A DNA stretch of 64,000 nt from Raffaelea ambrosiae (taxonomy: Eukaryota > Ascomycota > Sordariomycetes > Ophiostomatales > Ophiostomataceae), in NCBI GenBank assembly GCA_002778195.1, contig PCDI01000005.1, positions 3,421,102 to 3,485,101 of the forward strand, in the 5' to 3' direction. The notes under the pieces were generated by a model. The model was not told the DNA's origin, did not search any database, and was given only the letters and a program-made list of their open reading frames with translations. This document shows positions 1 through 10,706 of the stretch, one piece after another. The stretch's first letter is position 1. Every line of letters begins with the position of its first letter. The position numbers were made by a program, and so were the translations under genes.

Positions 1-2037
1 ATCGCCCAGCACAACTGTCTGTCGACACATCCAACCGCTTTCCTCACAAGTATTTCGAAGAAGACGACGGCGCACTGGACGAGCCCGTACTGGACTCCGG
101 CCTCGAAATGTCACCGCCCATGATTGATAGTCGGAGAGACTCCTTCGCCATTGGCTCGTCGCTCTTCTCACCCAAGCAGGAAGACTGGCAGTCCGTCGAC
201 ATGCAGTCCGTGCCATCAAGCAACCCTTTTGACCAGAACACCACCAATCCCTTTATCCAAATGGACCACCAGACGCACCAACACCACCAGCACATGGCGC
301 ACCAGGGATCATGGCCCATGAGTGCAAGCACCAGTGCCAACTCCGCCATTGTGACTGCCATCCCGCAATATGACGGCTTGCCGACAGACTTCCATGCCGC
401 TTCGTCTTTGTTCCAGCGGCAGCCCATGCAGGCATCGATACCCTTCAGCCAGGCGGGTCCCATGGATGGCCTCTTCTCTCCAGTTGATGATGTGGTTGTC
501 TCATCTGGCGCTGCGCCAACAACTGCCATGACTGCAACAGCTAGTGGCCCGGATTCGTCGCCATCTCTGAACGGCGGTACGATCGGTCAGGCTGCCACGG
601 CAAAGAAGATCCCGCCTCAAAGCCCAACCCTGCGCTCGCACAATGATCTGCGACGCGGTGACGGCATCCGCAAGAAGAATGCTCGCTTCGAGATTCCGCC
701 CGACCGCAACCTCAACAACATCGATCTGCTGATTGCTCAGTCAAAAGACGAACATGAGATCAAGGAACTCAAGCAGCAGAAACGCCTACTCAGGAACCGT
801 CAAGCTGCGTATGTCAACATGCCAACCCCCCTCTCTCCATGTGAATTGCTATCTTTGTCTGTGTAGTGTTTTGCTAACGGCCTCCCTCTCCTGTTCTAGT
901 CTCGATTCAAGACAGCGCAAGAAGCAGCATACAGAGCGTCTCGAGGACGAGAAGAAGCAGTACACTGCGGTCATTTCGGAATTGGAGCACAATCTCGAGA
1001 GCATGAAGCTGCAGGTCTCAGAGTTGCTCGAGGAGAAGCAAAAGTACACCAACTTCATCGACAGCCTCAATCTCGATAAGGAAGAGATGATCCGTCGCCA
1101 CACAAACGAGACGGGCGAGTTACGCAAGAAAGTCAGCGTTCTCACCAACCATATCCAGGCATTGGAAGCTGCTGCTGCCGCCCCTTCCATGCCTAACCAC
1201 GCAAACCCGCTTGGTGGCACCGCCGCCGGCATGTCCGCCCACGATATGGGTACCTTTGGCGACATGGACGGCCTCTATTTGGACGACGCCAACAGCTGGG
1301 AGCAAGTCGGTCTGTTCCAAGACGTCGGCATCCTGGAGGAACAGCAGACCAACAACGTCAAGCAAGAGTCTCATGTCATGCCTGTCCCCAGAAAGAACAT
1401 CAGCGATGTCGCAGACAATACCGCTGGCGACAAGGGCTCCAACCAAGGTGGTCTCCTCTTTATGCTTTTCCTTGTCGGCGCCTTTGTTTTGTCAAGTCGC
1501 CAAACCCCCAGCATCCCTCGTGTGTCTGAAGACGTACGTGCTGCATCGGCTGCTCTTCTAGACAATGTTCTCAAGGACGCTGGTGTACCCCAGAGCGGCC
1601 AGCAGCTGGACCAGCCCACGTCGGTGGCCCAGTCTGCTGCTGTTGCATCCGTCCCAGCAACGGCTGCAACCTCTTGGGCTGCACCGGTAAATTCTGGCCA
1701 TCAAATCGTCGAACCCTCAATGTTGAACAAGCTTTCTGAGGCGTTGATACAGCCGACCGAAGAACAAAACAACGAGCAAATTTTCTCCCTCTCGGCTGAA
1801 CAATACAACGGGGTCGTTCACTACGACCAGGGACACCTTCAGAATGTCAACCGAGCTCCCACTTCTAGCCTGGGTAGACGCAACCTTGCTGAAGCACTGG
1901 CATCCATGCGCGGCAACAGCAAGGCTGATATGTACACTCGCTCACTTCTCTGGGACCAGATCCCCAGTGACGTTGTCCATACTTTTGCCAAGATGGTAGC
2001 CGAGTGCAATGCACACTCCCCGAATGGCGAGGCTTGA
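1..2037 (+). CDS. bZIP transcription factor with C-terminal hydrophobic segment (5' partial)
   Basis: The gene is cut by the window edge; the frame is open from base 3 and the first visible ATG is at 108. Exons are 1-808 and 900-2037. The intron (809-899) has a gtatgt donor, a gctaac branch point and a ttctag acceptor, and it splits the basic region; joining gives RNRQAALDSRQRKK, a typical bZIP basic motif. A long leucine-zipper/coiled-coil follows. The N-terminal half is Ser/Pro/Gln/His-rich, like an activation region. Counting from the ATG at 108, residues about 417-431 (GLLFMLFLVGAFVL) are strongly hydrophobic and followed by SSR, so the protein could be tethered to a membrane in the manner of ATF6 or CREB3; that is inference. 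The bZIP assignment is firm, the specific orthologue is not. Confidence 0.88.
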
Positions 2038-4281
2038 TGCCCCTCTCGTGGAGTTGCACGGCCTCTGGCCCTTGTTGATACTCGTGCCTTTACAGGCTTT
2101 GTTTTTATTTTCATTTGTCTTGTTTGATTTTTGTCTTGTTTTGCACATTGGATTTTTATTACGGCTATGAACGACTCTCCTCTTATGGCGATACGACAGC
2201 ACACTGTTGCAATTGTTTCACTTTCTATCAGTTTCATTTTCTCGTCTTCCTCTCACGACACTCTACGACTTGCAACAGAACGATTCTGCAACCGACGTCA
2301 AAACAGCGACTTCCGACTTGTTTCTCTTTTTATTTTAACTTATGACCACGGCCTATTTGAATGACACAACCAGCGCCCAAGCGCATTTTGTTTCCTTAGT
2401 ACAGAACGACACTCTTTTGCTCTTACACGGGCTTATTTTCCTATCCTTTTTTTACTTCTTCTGTCGTTCCGCTTTGTGCTCTCTCCCCCCCCCCAACCGA
2501 GAAAGCCTTAGACATTGGACGAACAGCCACCATTTTATGATCGAACCTCATTTTACATATATTGAAGCCGCTCCCGCGCAAAACGCCCTCTCTGGCTCCG
2601 ACTCTCAGGAGTGAGATGGAGAGAGAGATACTTGTGCTCACGCACCTCCAACTTTTTTTGTTTATTATATCTGGGTTCTCAGCAGTTCCTGTTCTGTCTC
2701 TCTGCCTTGTTATTATGAATATTGTGTTTTGTTCTTGTGTCTCTTTTTCGATTAATGCGCCATGTTTTCCTATGTCAACAAGCGAGCGAGCAATCTTGGT
2801 TGGGTGTCTGGGGTTGATGAATTAACCGCACTCTCTATGAAAGACCGCTATTTTTACTTCGTTTGGATCACCGAGGTCGGGGACCTGCATTTCGGCAAGG
2901 CTTTGTTAGGCGGGCTTGACTTTGCTTTACCTGAATTGGCCGGCCAGCTGTATTGGACTAGGTTTTGGCTCCATGGCATCCCTTACTGCGGTACTCTCCT
3001 ACAAGCTCCCATTTCTGTGCAGCAGGCTGGAGTAGTACCTACGCTCAAATGCTATCTGCGTTTTGGTTCACTGCTGCTTCGGTTTCGGGACAGCTTTTTA
3101 TCTCTCGTTTTCATGGCACAAATTGTTATGCCACTTTCGCTTCTACAAGCCCATTTGGAACCTTTTTTTTAACCTATCTACGAGAACACGACGTTGATAC
3201 CATCACATGGAACATGGCTGAGCGTGGAGTTGTCTTTTGTTTTGCCTTTTTTGTTTTGCCTTATTTTGGTAGGTGAAGGAGATCACGGAGGGAGCAACAG
3301 GCCCTCTGGTATCCTTCCGGCATATGGCGTCCCGTGTTTGTTTTGTTTATTCCCACATTTCGTGGCCCGACTTGCTACAGTGGCGGAATTTTGGGGACCT
3401 GTTTAGAGAGCCCAGTCAAAAGCCTCGCGTGACCCAGTCACTTGTTCTGTTATTGGATTTTTATGTTTGCGAGTACTACTTCGTATGTAGCTAGTCAAGA
3501 GATACTTTCCAAGTATGGACTGTTCCACCCAAGTGTTCCTTCCCTTTCATCCCCCGTGTTTGCCTGATAGCGGAGCTTTCCGTTGCCAACTTCATTGGCC
3601 GCATCTAGTATGCAGTTTCATTTGTTCGGTTTGAGGGCAGTAGGAGGTCTATTCACGGGCTCTGCCCAAAGCGCTTGTGCCTGGAATCCGCCGTGCCAAG
3701 AAAAGGAAGTGCAATGTAGCCTTTTTTGAGAGACCTCGTAAATCGGGGGTTGGTCAAGTGCGGTTGTTGGTGTACTAATAAAAGACTGTCAAATTGTCCT
3801 GTTTTGGTAAGCTTTGGCTGGCTTTGGCTCGGTTTTTTTTTTTTTTTTTGCCCCCTTAACAGACGTTGTTATAGCAGCTCCTTCGGATCCTCCAGGGAAA
3901 ATACGGGCACGGTGAGCAAGCGGTCAGCCCAAACGAACTCGGTGCAGACAAAGCCAAACCACACACCGTTGACATCCGAGTGTTGATTCGCGGACGCAAC
4001 ATGCAATGCTTGAGGAAACGAACTCCTGCTTCATGAAACAAAGGAAATCTCCGCCTGTCCGCCCCAAAAATAACAGAAAGGGAACCAGATAGGTTTACAT
4101 TGCCTCATATGCTCGTATCCAAAATGAACCACCACCCAGGAGACCACAGAAATAGAAAACGTGAATACTTAGGAAGCGCCGTAGAAGGGGAGGCGCTCCG
4201 GGGGGGGGGGGGGGGGGGGGTAAACGGCGGCCAGACTGGGTTGCGCTCCGCCGAGGATTCTTGCTACGTGAGCGGCAGCGT
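2038..4281. other. 2.2 kb noncoding spacer between convergent genes
   Basis: T-rich sequence between the bZIP stop and the Dsf2-like stop. No frame here looks protein-like: the open stretches are short and rich in Phe, Leu and Ser, as expected from T-rich DNA. It probably holds both 3' UTRs. It contains a poly-T run near 3835-3849 and a poly-G run at 4200-4220. Confidence 0.6.
4200..4220. repeat. (G)21 homopolymer
   Basis: An uninterrupted run of 21 G (C on the minus strand) lies about 60 bp beyond the stop of the minus-strand Dsf2-like gene, so it would be a C tract in that mRNA's 3' UTR if transcribed. Its length may be uncertain in the assembly. Confidence 0.85.
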
Positions 4282-4610
4282 TTATTTCTTCTTTTTCCTG
4301 TCCGGGTCGTACTTCTCCTTCCAGATCCTGGCAAAGCATATGTCGTTAGCTACCAACACTGCAAGAAGCAAGCGTAGAGAATGTGGTTCGTCGGGCCCTG
4401 CCTCGTGCCCATCGGTCTAAGCTTGGTCGCCGACTTGGGAAAGAACAACAAGGGGCAGCATATCGTGAACGAAGACCGGAGGAAAAAGGAGTGTCAAAAT
4501 AAGGCGAGCGTCAAGGGCAAGCCGCAGCCAACAAAACAAGCACTGGTCAAGACCGGACTGCCCGAGTTCGATGGCTCACGTGATGGGGACGGGACGAACA
4601 AGAAAGAAAC

Positions 4611-4643
<33 letters not shown>

Positions 4644-7206
4644 CAAAGGGGAGACAAAGGAAAACAGAAAAGAATTAAAAATGACCAGGCAAGGAGTGGG
4701 GAAAAGATGGCCTACCAGGAGTTTCCGAGAGTCTTGTTGCCGTTCTGCTCGGCGAGTCGATAATACTTGGCGGCGGTGTACTGTAGGTTTGGGGGGGGTC
4801 ACGCAGTGTCAGCCTCATGTTCTCATGGTATGTCCCTTGATGTGCTCTGTGGGGTTCCCCTTGTGGGGGGGGGTGCAGCAGGGGGAGAGAGGGGGCTTTG
4901 ATTTGCTGGAGCTGAGACACACAGGCCGCAGCTTAGAGCACCGAAAAGGGTGATTGATTGCTGCCCAACGTAAGATACGCCCAACCTTCAAGAACCATTC
5001 TCCAGCGGCCCAAAAAAACAAGGTGCGGAAACAGGGCAGCAAATACGAGTTGCAGGAGAAGCGTGTCCAACAAAGCAGACGCAACCACGGAGCTTGCAGA
5101 AGAGCTGTGTAGCTGGAGCTTGGCCAGGGGTCCGAGATCCCGGGAGGGTGTGTTGCAGGTGACGAGAGACAGGTGATCATCCAGAAGAGGGAGAGAAGGC
5201 AAGAAAAGAAATCGGCAGCACAACAAGCAGCACAGCAAGCAGCACAACAAGGAGCAAAACAAAGTGCAATTCCAGCAACAAGCAACTCACCTTGTCTTTC
5301 TTACAGCCAAAGCCTTCCAGGTAGCACCAAGCGACCTCGTTCATAGCATCTGCATGGCAATCCTTTGTGTCAGCACAGAGTACACCGTAGTTTTTTTTTT
5401 TTTCTTCTCTCTTTTTTTCTCTTTTTTCCCAAAGAGAGAGACAGCACGAGATAGTGGCACTTTCGGCTGCGGTTGGGCTTAAGACAGCTTTGCACAGATG
5501 GCCAGAGAGGGGCGGGGGCAGCTTACCGGAATCGCCCAGGTTGGCCGCAGTCTCATAGTACTGCAGGGACGGGGAACAACTATGCGTTAGCCGGGCCAGT
5601 CACAGCAAGTGGATTTCCGGGGGGAAGGGAAAGAGCGCCCCCTACCTGCTTGGCCGCAATGGGGTCCTTGTCGATGCCCCAGCCGTTGCGGAAGCAGTTG
5701 GCAAGCTCAAAGATGGCAAGGACCAGCTCGCCCTTAGCGGCGCCGCCCTTTTTCATGCCCGCCTGAAGCGCCAGGCTCTCGACAGTGGCTGCATTGGAGG
5801 CCGCGGCGGACAGATACTTGACTGCCGTCTCCGTGTCTGGCATGCAGCCCCATCCGTGTCTGTGACAAAAACCCGCATGCGTTAGTTCTGTGCTTGCGAG
5901 GGTGAAGAAACAATGAAAAAGTAAAGGGGGGAGGACAAGTGTCTCTGGGGCTCTCTATCGTCCGCAGGCTTCCTGTCCACCAGCTTCCTGTCCACCAGCT
6001 TCCTGTCCACACCGATCTCTGCGCACACAGCAAAGCCGAACTTGGCAGCTCGTTTGGCGCCGCATCGGGCCCCAACGCCAGCGCGCATGAAGGGACGTTG
6101 CGATCGTGACAGGTACACAGTGGAACATGGCAGGCTGGCTCCCTTCCCCAATCCGAAGTCCTGCTGTGGACTGTCCGGCGCACACAAACGACGACGACGT
6201 ACCTCAACGCCAGCCCGTACAGCACCTGGCTCAGCGGGTTGTTGTAGCCGTTGGGGTCGGCCAGAATGCCAAACATGCGCGTCGACTCCTCCAGCCGGCC
6301 CTCTTCGTGCAGCCGGATGGCCTCCTGGATGTCGGCGTCCATCTCCTTGGACGACACCACGCTGCTGCTCCGGTTGCGGCTGCCACCACCACCGCCGGGC
6401 TGGGCGCTGCGGGCACTCAACCGCAGGTCCTGCATCTGCTCGTCCGGCGTCGTGGGCCGGCTGCGGCTCTTGTCGGTGCCCAGCGCCAGGATGGTCGCGC
6501 GCTTCTCCCACTGCGACTCCAGCGCCGTCTTCTCCTCCTTGGCGCTGGCCGCAGCGTACTCGTCGTCGTCGTCGTCGTTGTTGTTGTTGTGGCCCCCGTT
6601 GTGGGCCCCGTTGTGGCCCCCGCCGTGGCCCATGCCGTCGCCGCCAGTCTTCTTTTCGGGCACCACAATCTCGGGCAGATCGGCCGGCACGTTCGAGCTT
6701 GTGCTCTGCGTCCGGCCCAGGTGCAGCCGCCGCGACAGCCGGTGGTGCGACGACGAGGCCGGCGTCTCCTTCTCGCCCCGCTCGCTGCGCTCCGTCCCGG
6801 CAGCAGACGCAGCAGAGTTGTCTCGCGTGCCGGTCTTGGACGAGGAGGCCGACGTGCTCCGGCTGCGCGCCTTGAACACGTCCAGGCTGCGCCGCGCCCG
6901 CGAGGCGCCGCCCCCTCCGCCGCTCGTGTTGCCGTCGCGCGGCCGCAGATGGCCGCCGCGCGCGTCGTCGTCGTCGTCGTCGTTGTCTTCGTGGTAGGCG
7001 GACGGCGGATGGATCACCTCCTGCGAGAAGGTGTCGGACCGGATAAAGGTGAACTCGGGCGGGGCGCCGCTCTCGGCCGCGGACGCACCCGAACCGGACG
7101 GCACGCCCGCCCGCGACGCCCCGAACACCGTCCCAGCCTCCGCGCCCCCCACATACAGCTCGTCCTCCTCCTTGTCCTTCTTCTTCAGCATGTCGCGCAG
7201 CCCCAT
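4282..7206 (-). CDS. Sel1-repeat protein, Dsf2/Nif1-like
   Basis: Six exons close in one frame of 473 aa: 7206-6203, 5859-5646, 5560-5527, 5349-5291, 4780-4716 and 4327-4282. The start MGLRDMLKKKD and the end KTLGNSW-IWKEKYDPDRKKKK match the Dsf2 (budding yeast) / Nif1 (fission yeast Nim1-interacting factor) family, which is tied to cell-cycle control and budding. The first about 300 residues are low complexity: Ser, Asp and Gly/His/Asn runs. Sel1-like TPR repeats fill the C-terminus (LYGLALRHGWGCMPD, ELANCFRNGWGIDKDPIAA, EVAWCYLEGFGCKKD) and would form a helical protein-binding solenoid. Exon 3 is only 34 nt, exon 5 is 65 nt and exon 6 is 46 nt. The introns are long for a fungus (343, 85, 177, 510 and 388 nt) and carry simple repeats. 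Confidence 0.9.
4612..4641. repeat. (CAG)10 microsatellite inside an intron
   Basis: Ten perfect CAG units sit in the last intron (4328-4715) of the Dsf2-like gene; on the transcript strand they read CTG. Being intronic, the repeat does not encode glutamine. Confidence 0.9.
5968..6010. repeat. 15-bp tandem repeat, almost three copies, in intron 1
   Basis: The unit GCTTCCTGTCCACCA occurs at 5968-5982 and 5983-5997, with 13 bases of a third copy at 5998-6010. It lies in the first intron (5860-6202) of the Dsf2-like gene. Confidence 0.9.
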
Positions 7207-8852
7207 GGTGACAAAAAGAGGTTCTTGTCGTAGATGTGTTCCTCGCTCGATTCTCGTAGGCTTTCTTTTCCCCTCTTTTTTTTTTCGTAGAACGAACGTT
7301 CGTTTGTGTTTCTCGGGTGGCTCGGGGTCCTTTTTTTTCTTCTTTCTCTTTTCTTTTCTTCTTTTTTTCGCCGGGGTTCCCTCTCGTTTCCGGTAGCTTG
7401 TAAACGATGCTCCCCTGTCGGATGCTCGCTCGTCAGGTGCTCGTTTGTCTGGCGACGATCCCCTCAGTCCAGCCGCTTCAGAGGGCTCAGCTCACGTTCG
7501 GGTTTCAGCTTGTCCGGGTCTGTCGATTGGCACGAAGGCTTTGCGGCTTGCGCCTAGCTTGCTCTTGGCTCATACGTTGCCTGTCGGGGAAAGGGGTTGT
7601 CGCTGCGTTCCAATGAATCGCCGTCGTCTTCGTCCGCTACCAGGATGCAGTCCATCCCAAATACTCTCGTCGCGGGGGCCATTGCCAAGCACGGTCGATC
7701 AAAACGCAGTGGATGGGCAGCGGGAAATGAAGGAGCTGCGTACCAAATCCGGCGGCGCGCCACCTTCTGACGTGGGGCTGAGCGCAGGCAGTGCAGGCCG
7801 TGTCAGGCGCTTGCCGTCACGCCCTGTGGCTTTGCATCAGGCGGCCAATAGGCGTGCCCAGCCTCCGTGACAACGCAGTGTTAGTTCACCACAGCTGCCT
7901 GTTTGCCCCTGAGCACATGCGCTACAACACGCTAAATGTCGTAATCACGACTAACATGCCCCTGGCCAACAACCTCACTAAACCAGAGGGCCAGAGTCTC
8001 GGAATCCAAAAAAAGCTCTTGTTTTGCGTGATCCTGTTGTCTGTGTCCAGTTCCAATGCTGAGACTCCGAGCAGTCCTATTTTCAGGACCCGGCATTGCT
8101 CTGTCCGTCCAGACACAAACAGCACCACTATGCTCGGAAGCTTAGATGATGTCTGGTATCAAACAGTCTGCATACCATCGCCACGTCATAGTCGATGCTC
8201 TTACCGTAAGTGTCCAGAAACCCGCGGTTGGCTTCATCAGAGCCCGCAAAGTGAATCGATGGGCACCTTGTACAGCTCGAGTTTCGATCGCCGACAGCAG
8301 ACAGCAATCTTCTTATGGCCCTTCAGATGTGCACAGTGCCCGTTCGACCATGCCTGGAAAGTGACCTCTTCCTCGTGTCAACAGTGTGAGAGGATGGTGC
8401 ACGGAGGCGTCGAGACATCGTTGAAGAACGTCTCCAGCTTTTCGGGTTCGACATTCAGTAAATGAATCTTGTATGGGTGGTTTGCAAGCCTCTTGTTGGG
8501 TGACTTGCAAGCCTTCATGGCACAACCTTGGCCGTCTGTGAGCTGTGAGCAGCAGGAATAACCCGCCAACCACAAACTATTTGTGCTCCATCGTTGGTAT
8601 AACAAAGACAAAATCGTTCCATGATCATTAACTAGTCGTTGTTTCTAGGTAGGCTTCCATTCTAAATGCATTCTATAACAAGCACAAGATTGACACTGCT
8701 CGACCACCAAAACCACCACCTTCAGCTCACGTCCTTCCCAAATTCAAACACGCAAGGTTGACTTCCATTCTAAGGCCAGAACGTCTAGTGTGGAACAAAG
8801 AAATATCAAATATATCGCTTGCTGGCGTGTCGGGTTCACTACTCCCGGATGC
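7207..8852. other. Upstream region of the Dsf2-like gene plus spacer
   Basis: The first about 200 bases hold pyrimidine-rich runs on the plus strand, usual for a fungal promoter/5' UTR of the minus-strand gene. The rest has no convincing gene. A minus-strand stretch at about 8250-8480 reads somewhat like protein with one in-frame stop and may be a decayed exon. Confidence 0.5.
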
Positions 8853-10706
8853 CTAAGACGCAAAAACGCGGCTCAACGGCTGGCGCAGCGCATATTCGCG
8901 ATACTTGGCCGCTGTCGCACGTCTCGCTTGCTTCCCGAACAGTATCATAGGCACGGTCAAGAGAGTTATCACAGCGGCGAGAACGGAAACAGTAACGAAG
9001 AAGTTGTAGAGGCCTTGCTGCTCCACCCACGGTGTAATGGCAAACACGATGGCCGTGGCAATCCCGTTGCGAACAAAGGCAACCGCCACAAGAGTGTCGC
9101 CGATGATCTGCGCACTGGTATGAGTCTGACTTCGGTATCCATAATCAGCGTCGTGAGGAATGACTCACATCTTGGTAGCAGTCCAGCTCATAGGTGAGAC
9201 TGAGGTCGCTCATGACAGACAGGACAAAGCCGTATATGCCGTAGCCCACCGCTAGGACGATCCAATGCAGGCCCTAGTTTGCATACGGTCAATATCACGC
9301 GTATACGTCATCGGAGTAGAAAGACAACCTACGTGTGCCAGACTCAAGCCGTACGTCAGAATACCGAGAGGGGAGAGCAATATGCAGGGAAGGGCCAGAT
9401 GGAGCCGCATTTCGGGCTCGAAGATGCCATTGTTCCGCTTCGATCTCCATACAATGTACCAGTCTACCAGGGGTCCAGCATAGGCAAAAGCGAGAACAGA
9501 GCCGATAAAGGGGGCCAGGGAAAAGAGGCCGATTCCAGACGAATTGAAGTTGTAGGGCGCATAGAGGAGATACGTGGACGAGGTTGTGCCGCAGACGGAG
9601 AACCAGGCCAGGTTGGCGCCATACATCAACGAGGTGTAGGTCACGGCTGGGAACGTGAAGAGGACTCTGAACGGCTGGTACATGTGGCGAAGCAAGCTCA
9701 CGTCGGTCGTGGTGAAGAGCCTGAGACGCTCGCGGTAGGTCTTTCTGTGGTAGGACACGGGGGAGCTGTGGTCCCGATCAATGTCGACGGAATCCGCATG
9801 CGATCGTGTGTCCACAATCTTCTTGTCGGGCGAGAAAGCCGCCGCATCTGTCTGGGCCGCGCCGGGCTCGTCCACAGCGACGGAGTTGACCGCCAGGATG
9901 TATTTGGACTCCTCAAAGAACAGGGTGACGACCACGAGATTGGCGCCGAGCAGGATGGCGCACCACCACCAGATCCAGCGCCAGCCTTGGGACACCGCGC
10001 TGTAGCCGGCCGCGACGGGGGCCAGGAACGTTCCGACGGTGACGACAAAGAAGTATGTGGCGTTGGCGGACGCGCGCTGGTGGGTAAAGAACAAGTCGGC
10101 AATGGTCATCTGGACGACGGCCTCGCTGATGGCACCGCCGAAACCAACGACAAAATTGATGACCAGGTTCTCCCAGTTGGTCTTCATCTTGGCGAACCAG
10201 ATGGCACCGGCCAGCTGGACGATCAGGATGTAGATCGGCCGGCGGCCATATTTGTTGGCCAGCGGATACAGGAAAATGCACCCGATGGCAAGGCCGGCGC
10301 AGTTGATGGCCCAGGAGTTGTTGAGGTCCGAGTAGGAAATGCCGAGCTCTTCGTTCAGATCCCCCCAGATGATCGGGCCGATGTCCAGGAGGACAAAGGT
10401 CATCAGCTAGTAGAAACAGGCCAGTACAAAGTTCAACGTCTTGCGGACGCGAGACCAGTTCTATTTTTTTTTCCCTTTTGTGAGCCTGCAGCCAACCAGT
10501 TGGGATGCTGCTTTGCTGTTCACCACTCACCAGGGGATCATTGGGATCGTCGGTGGGCGTGGGCTGCAGCACAATCTTGGTGTTGTGGTCTGTACGCAGC
10601 AACAAGGTCAGCCCGGCTATCTGACGTTCTCCGAACCAAGCGTCCGAGGCCACTTACTGCTTTCAAGGCGGACTGTGCCGGGATACATCGCGATGTCGGA
10701 AGCCAT
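8853..10706 (-). CDS. MFS transporter, DHA1-type, with an in-frame TAG in the first membrane segment
   Basis: Exons are 10706-10658, 10589-10531, 10460-9333, 9273-9169 and 9107-8853; every junction has GT-AG and agrees in frame. The product starts MASDIAMYPGTVRLES and has the fungal DHA1 hallmarks: PNDPLNWSRVRK before TM1, an NKYGRRP loop motif after TM2, and a long central loop, with about 12 hydrophobic segments. It would be a plasma-membrane proton-coupled exporter/importer of unknown substrate. Just after LNFVLACFY the frame meets TAG (10409-10407), then resumes with LMTFVLLDIG. Either the gene is broken or mis-sequenced, or splicing uses ctactag itself as the acceptor: exon 3 would then begin at 10406, still in frame, losing the NWSRVRK segment. 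The remaining frame is intact, so decay would be recent. Confidence 0.75.

Noticed and set aside
6106..7233. 375-codon plus-strand frame opposite the Dsf2-like gene
   Set aside because: Arg/Ala/Val-rich antisense shadow of exon 1; the opposite strand has clear family motifs.
7791..8465. 224-codon plus-strand frame
   Set aside because: No recognisable motif; His/Cys/Ser-rich translation typical of chance frames.
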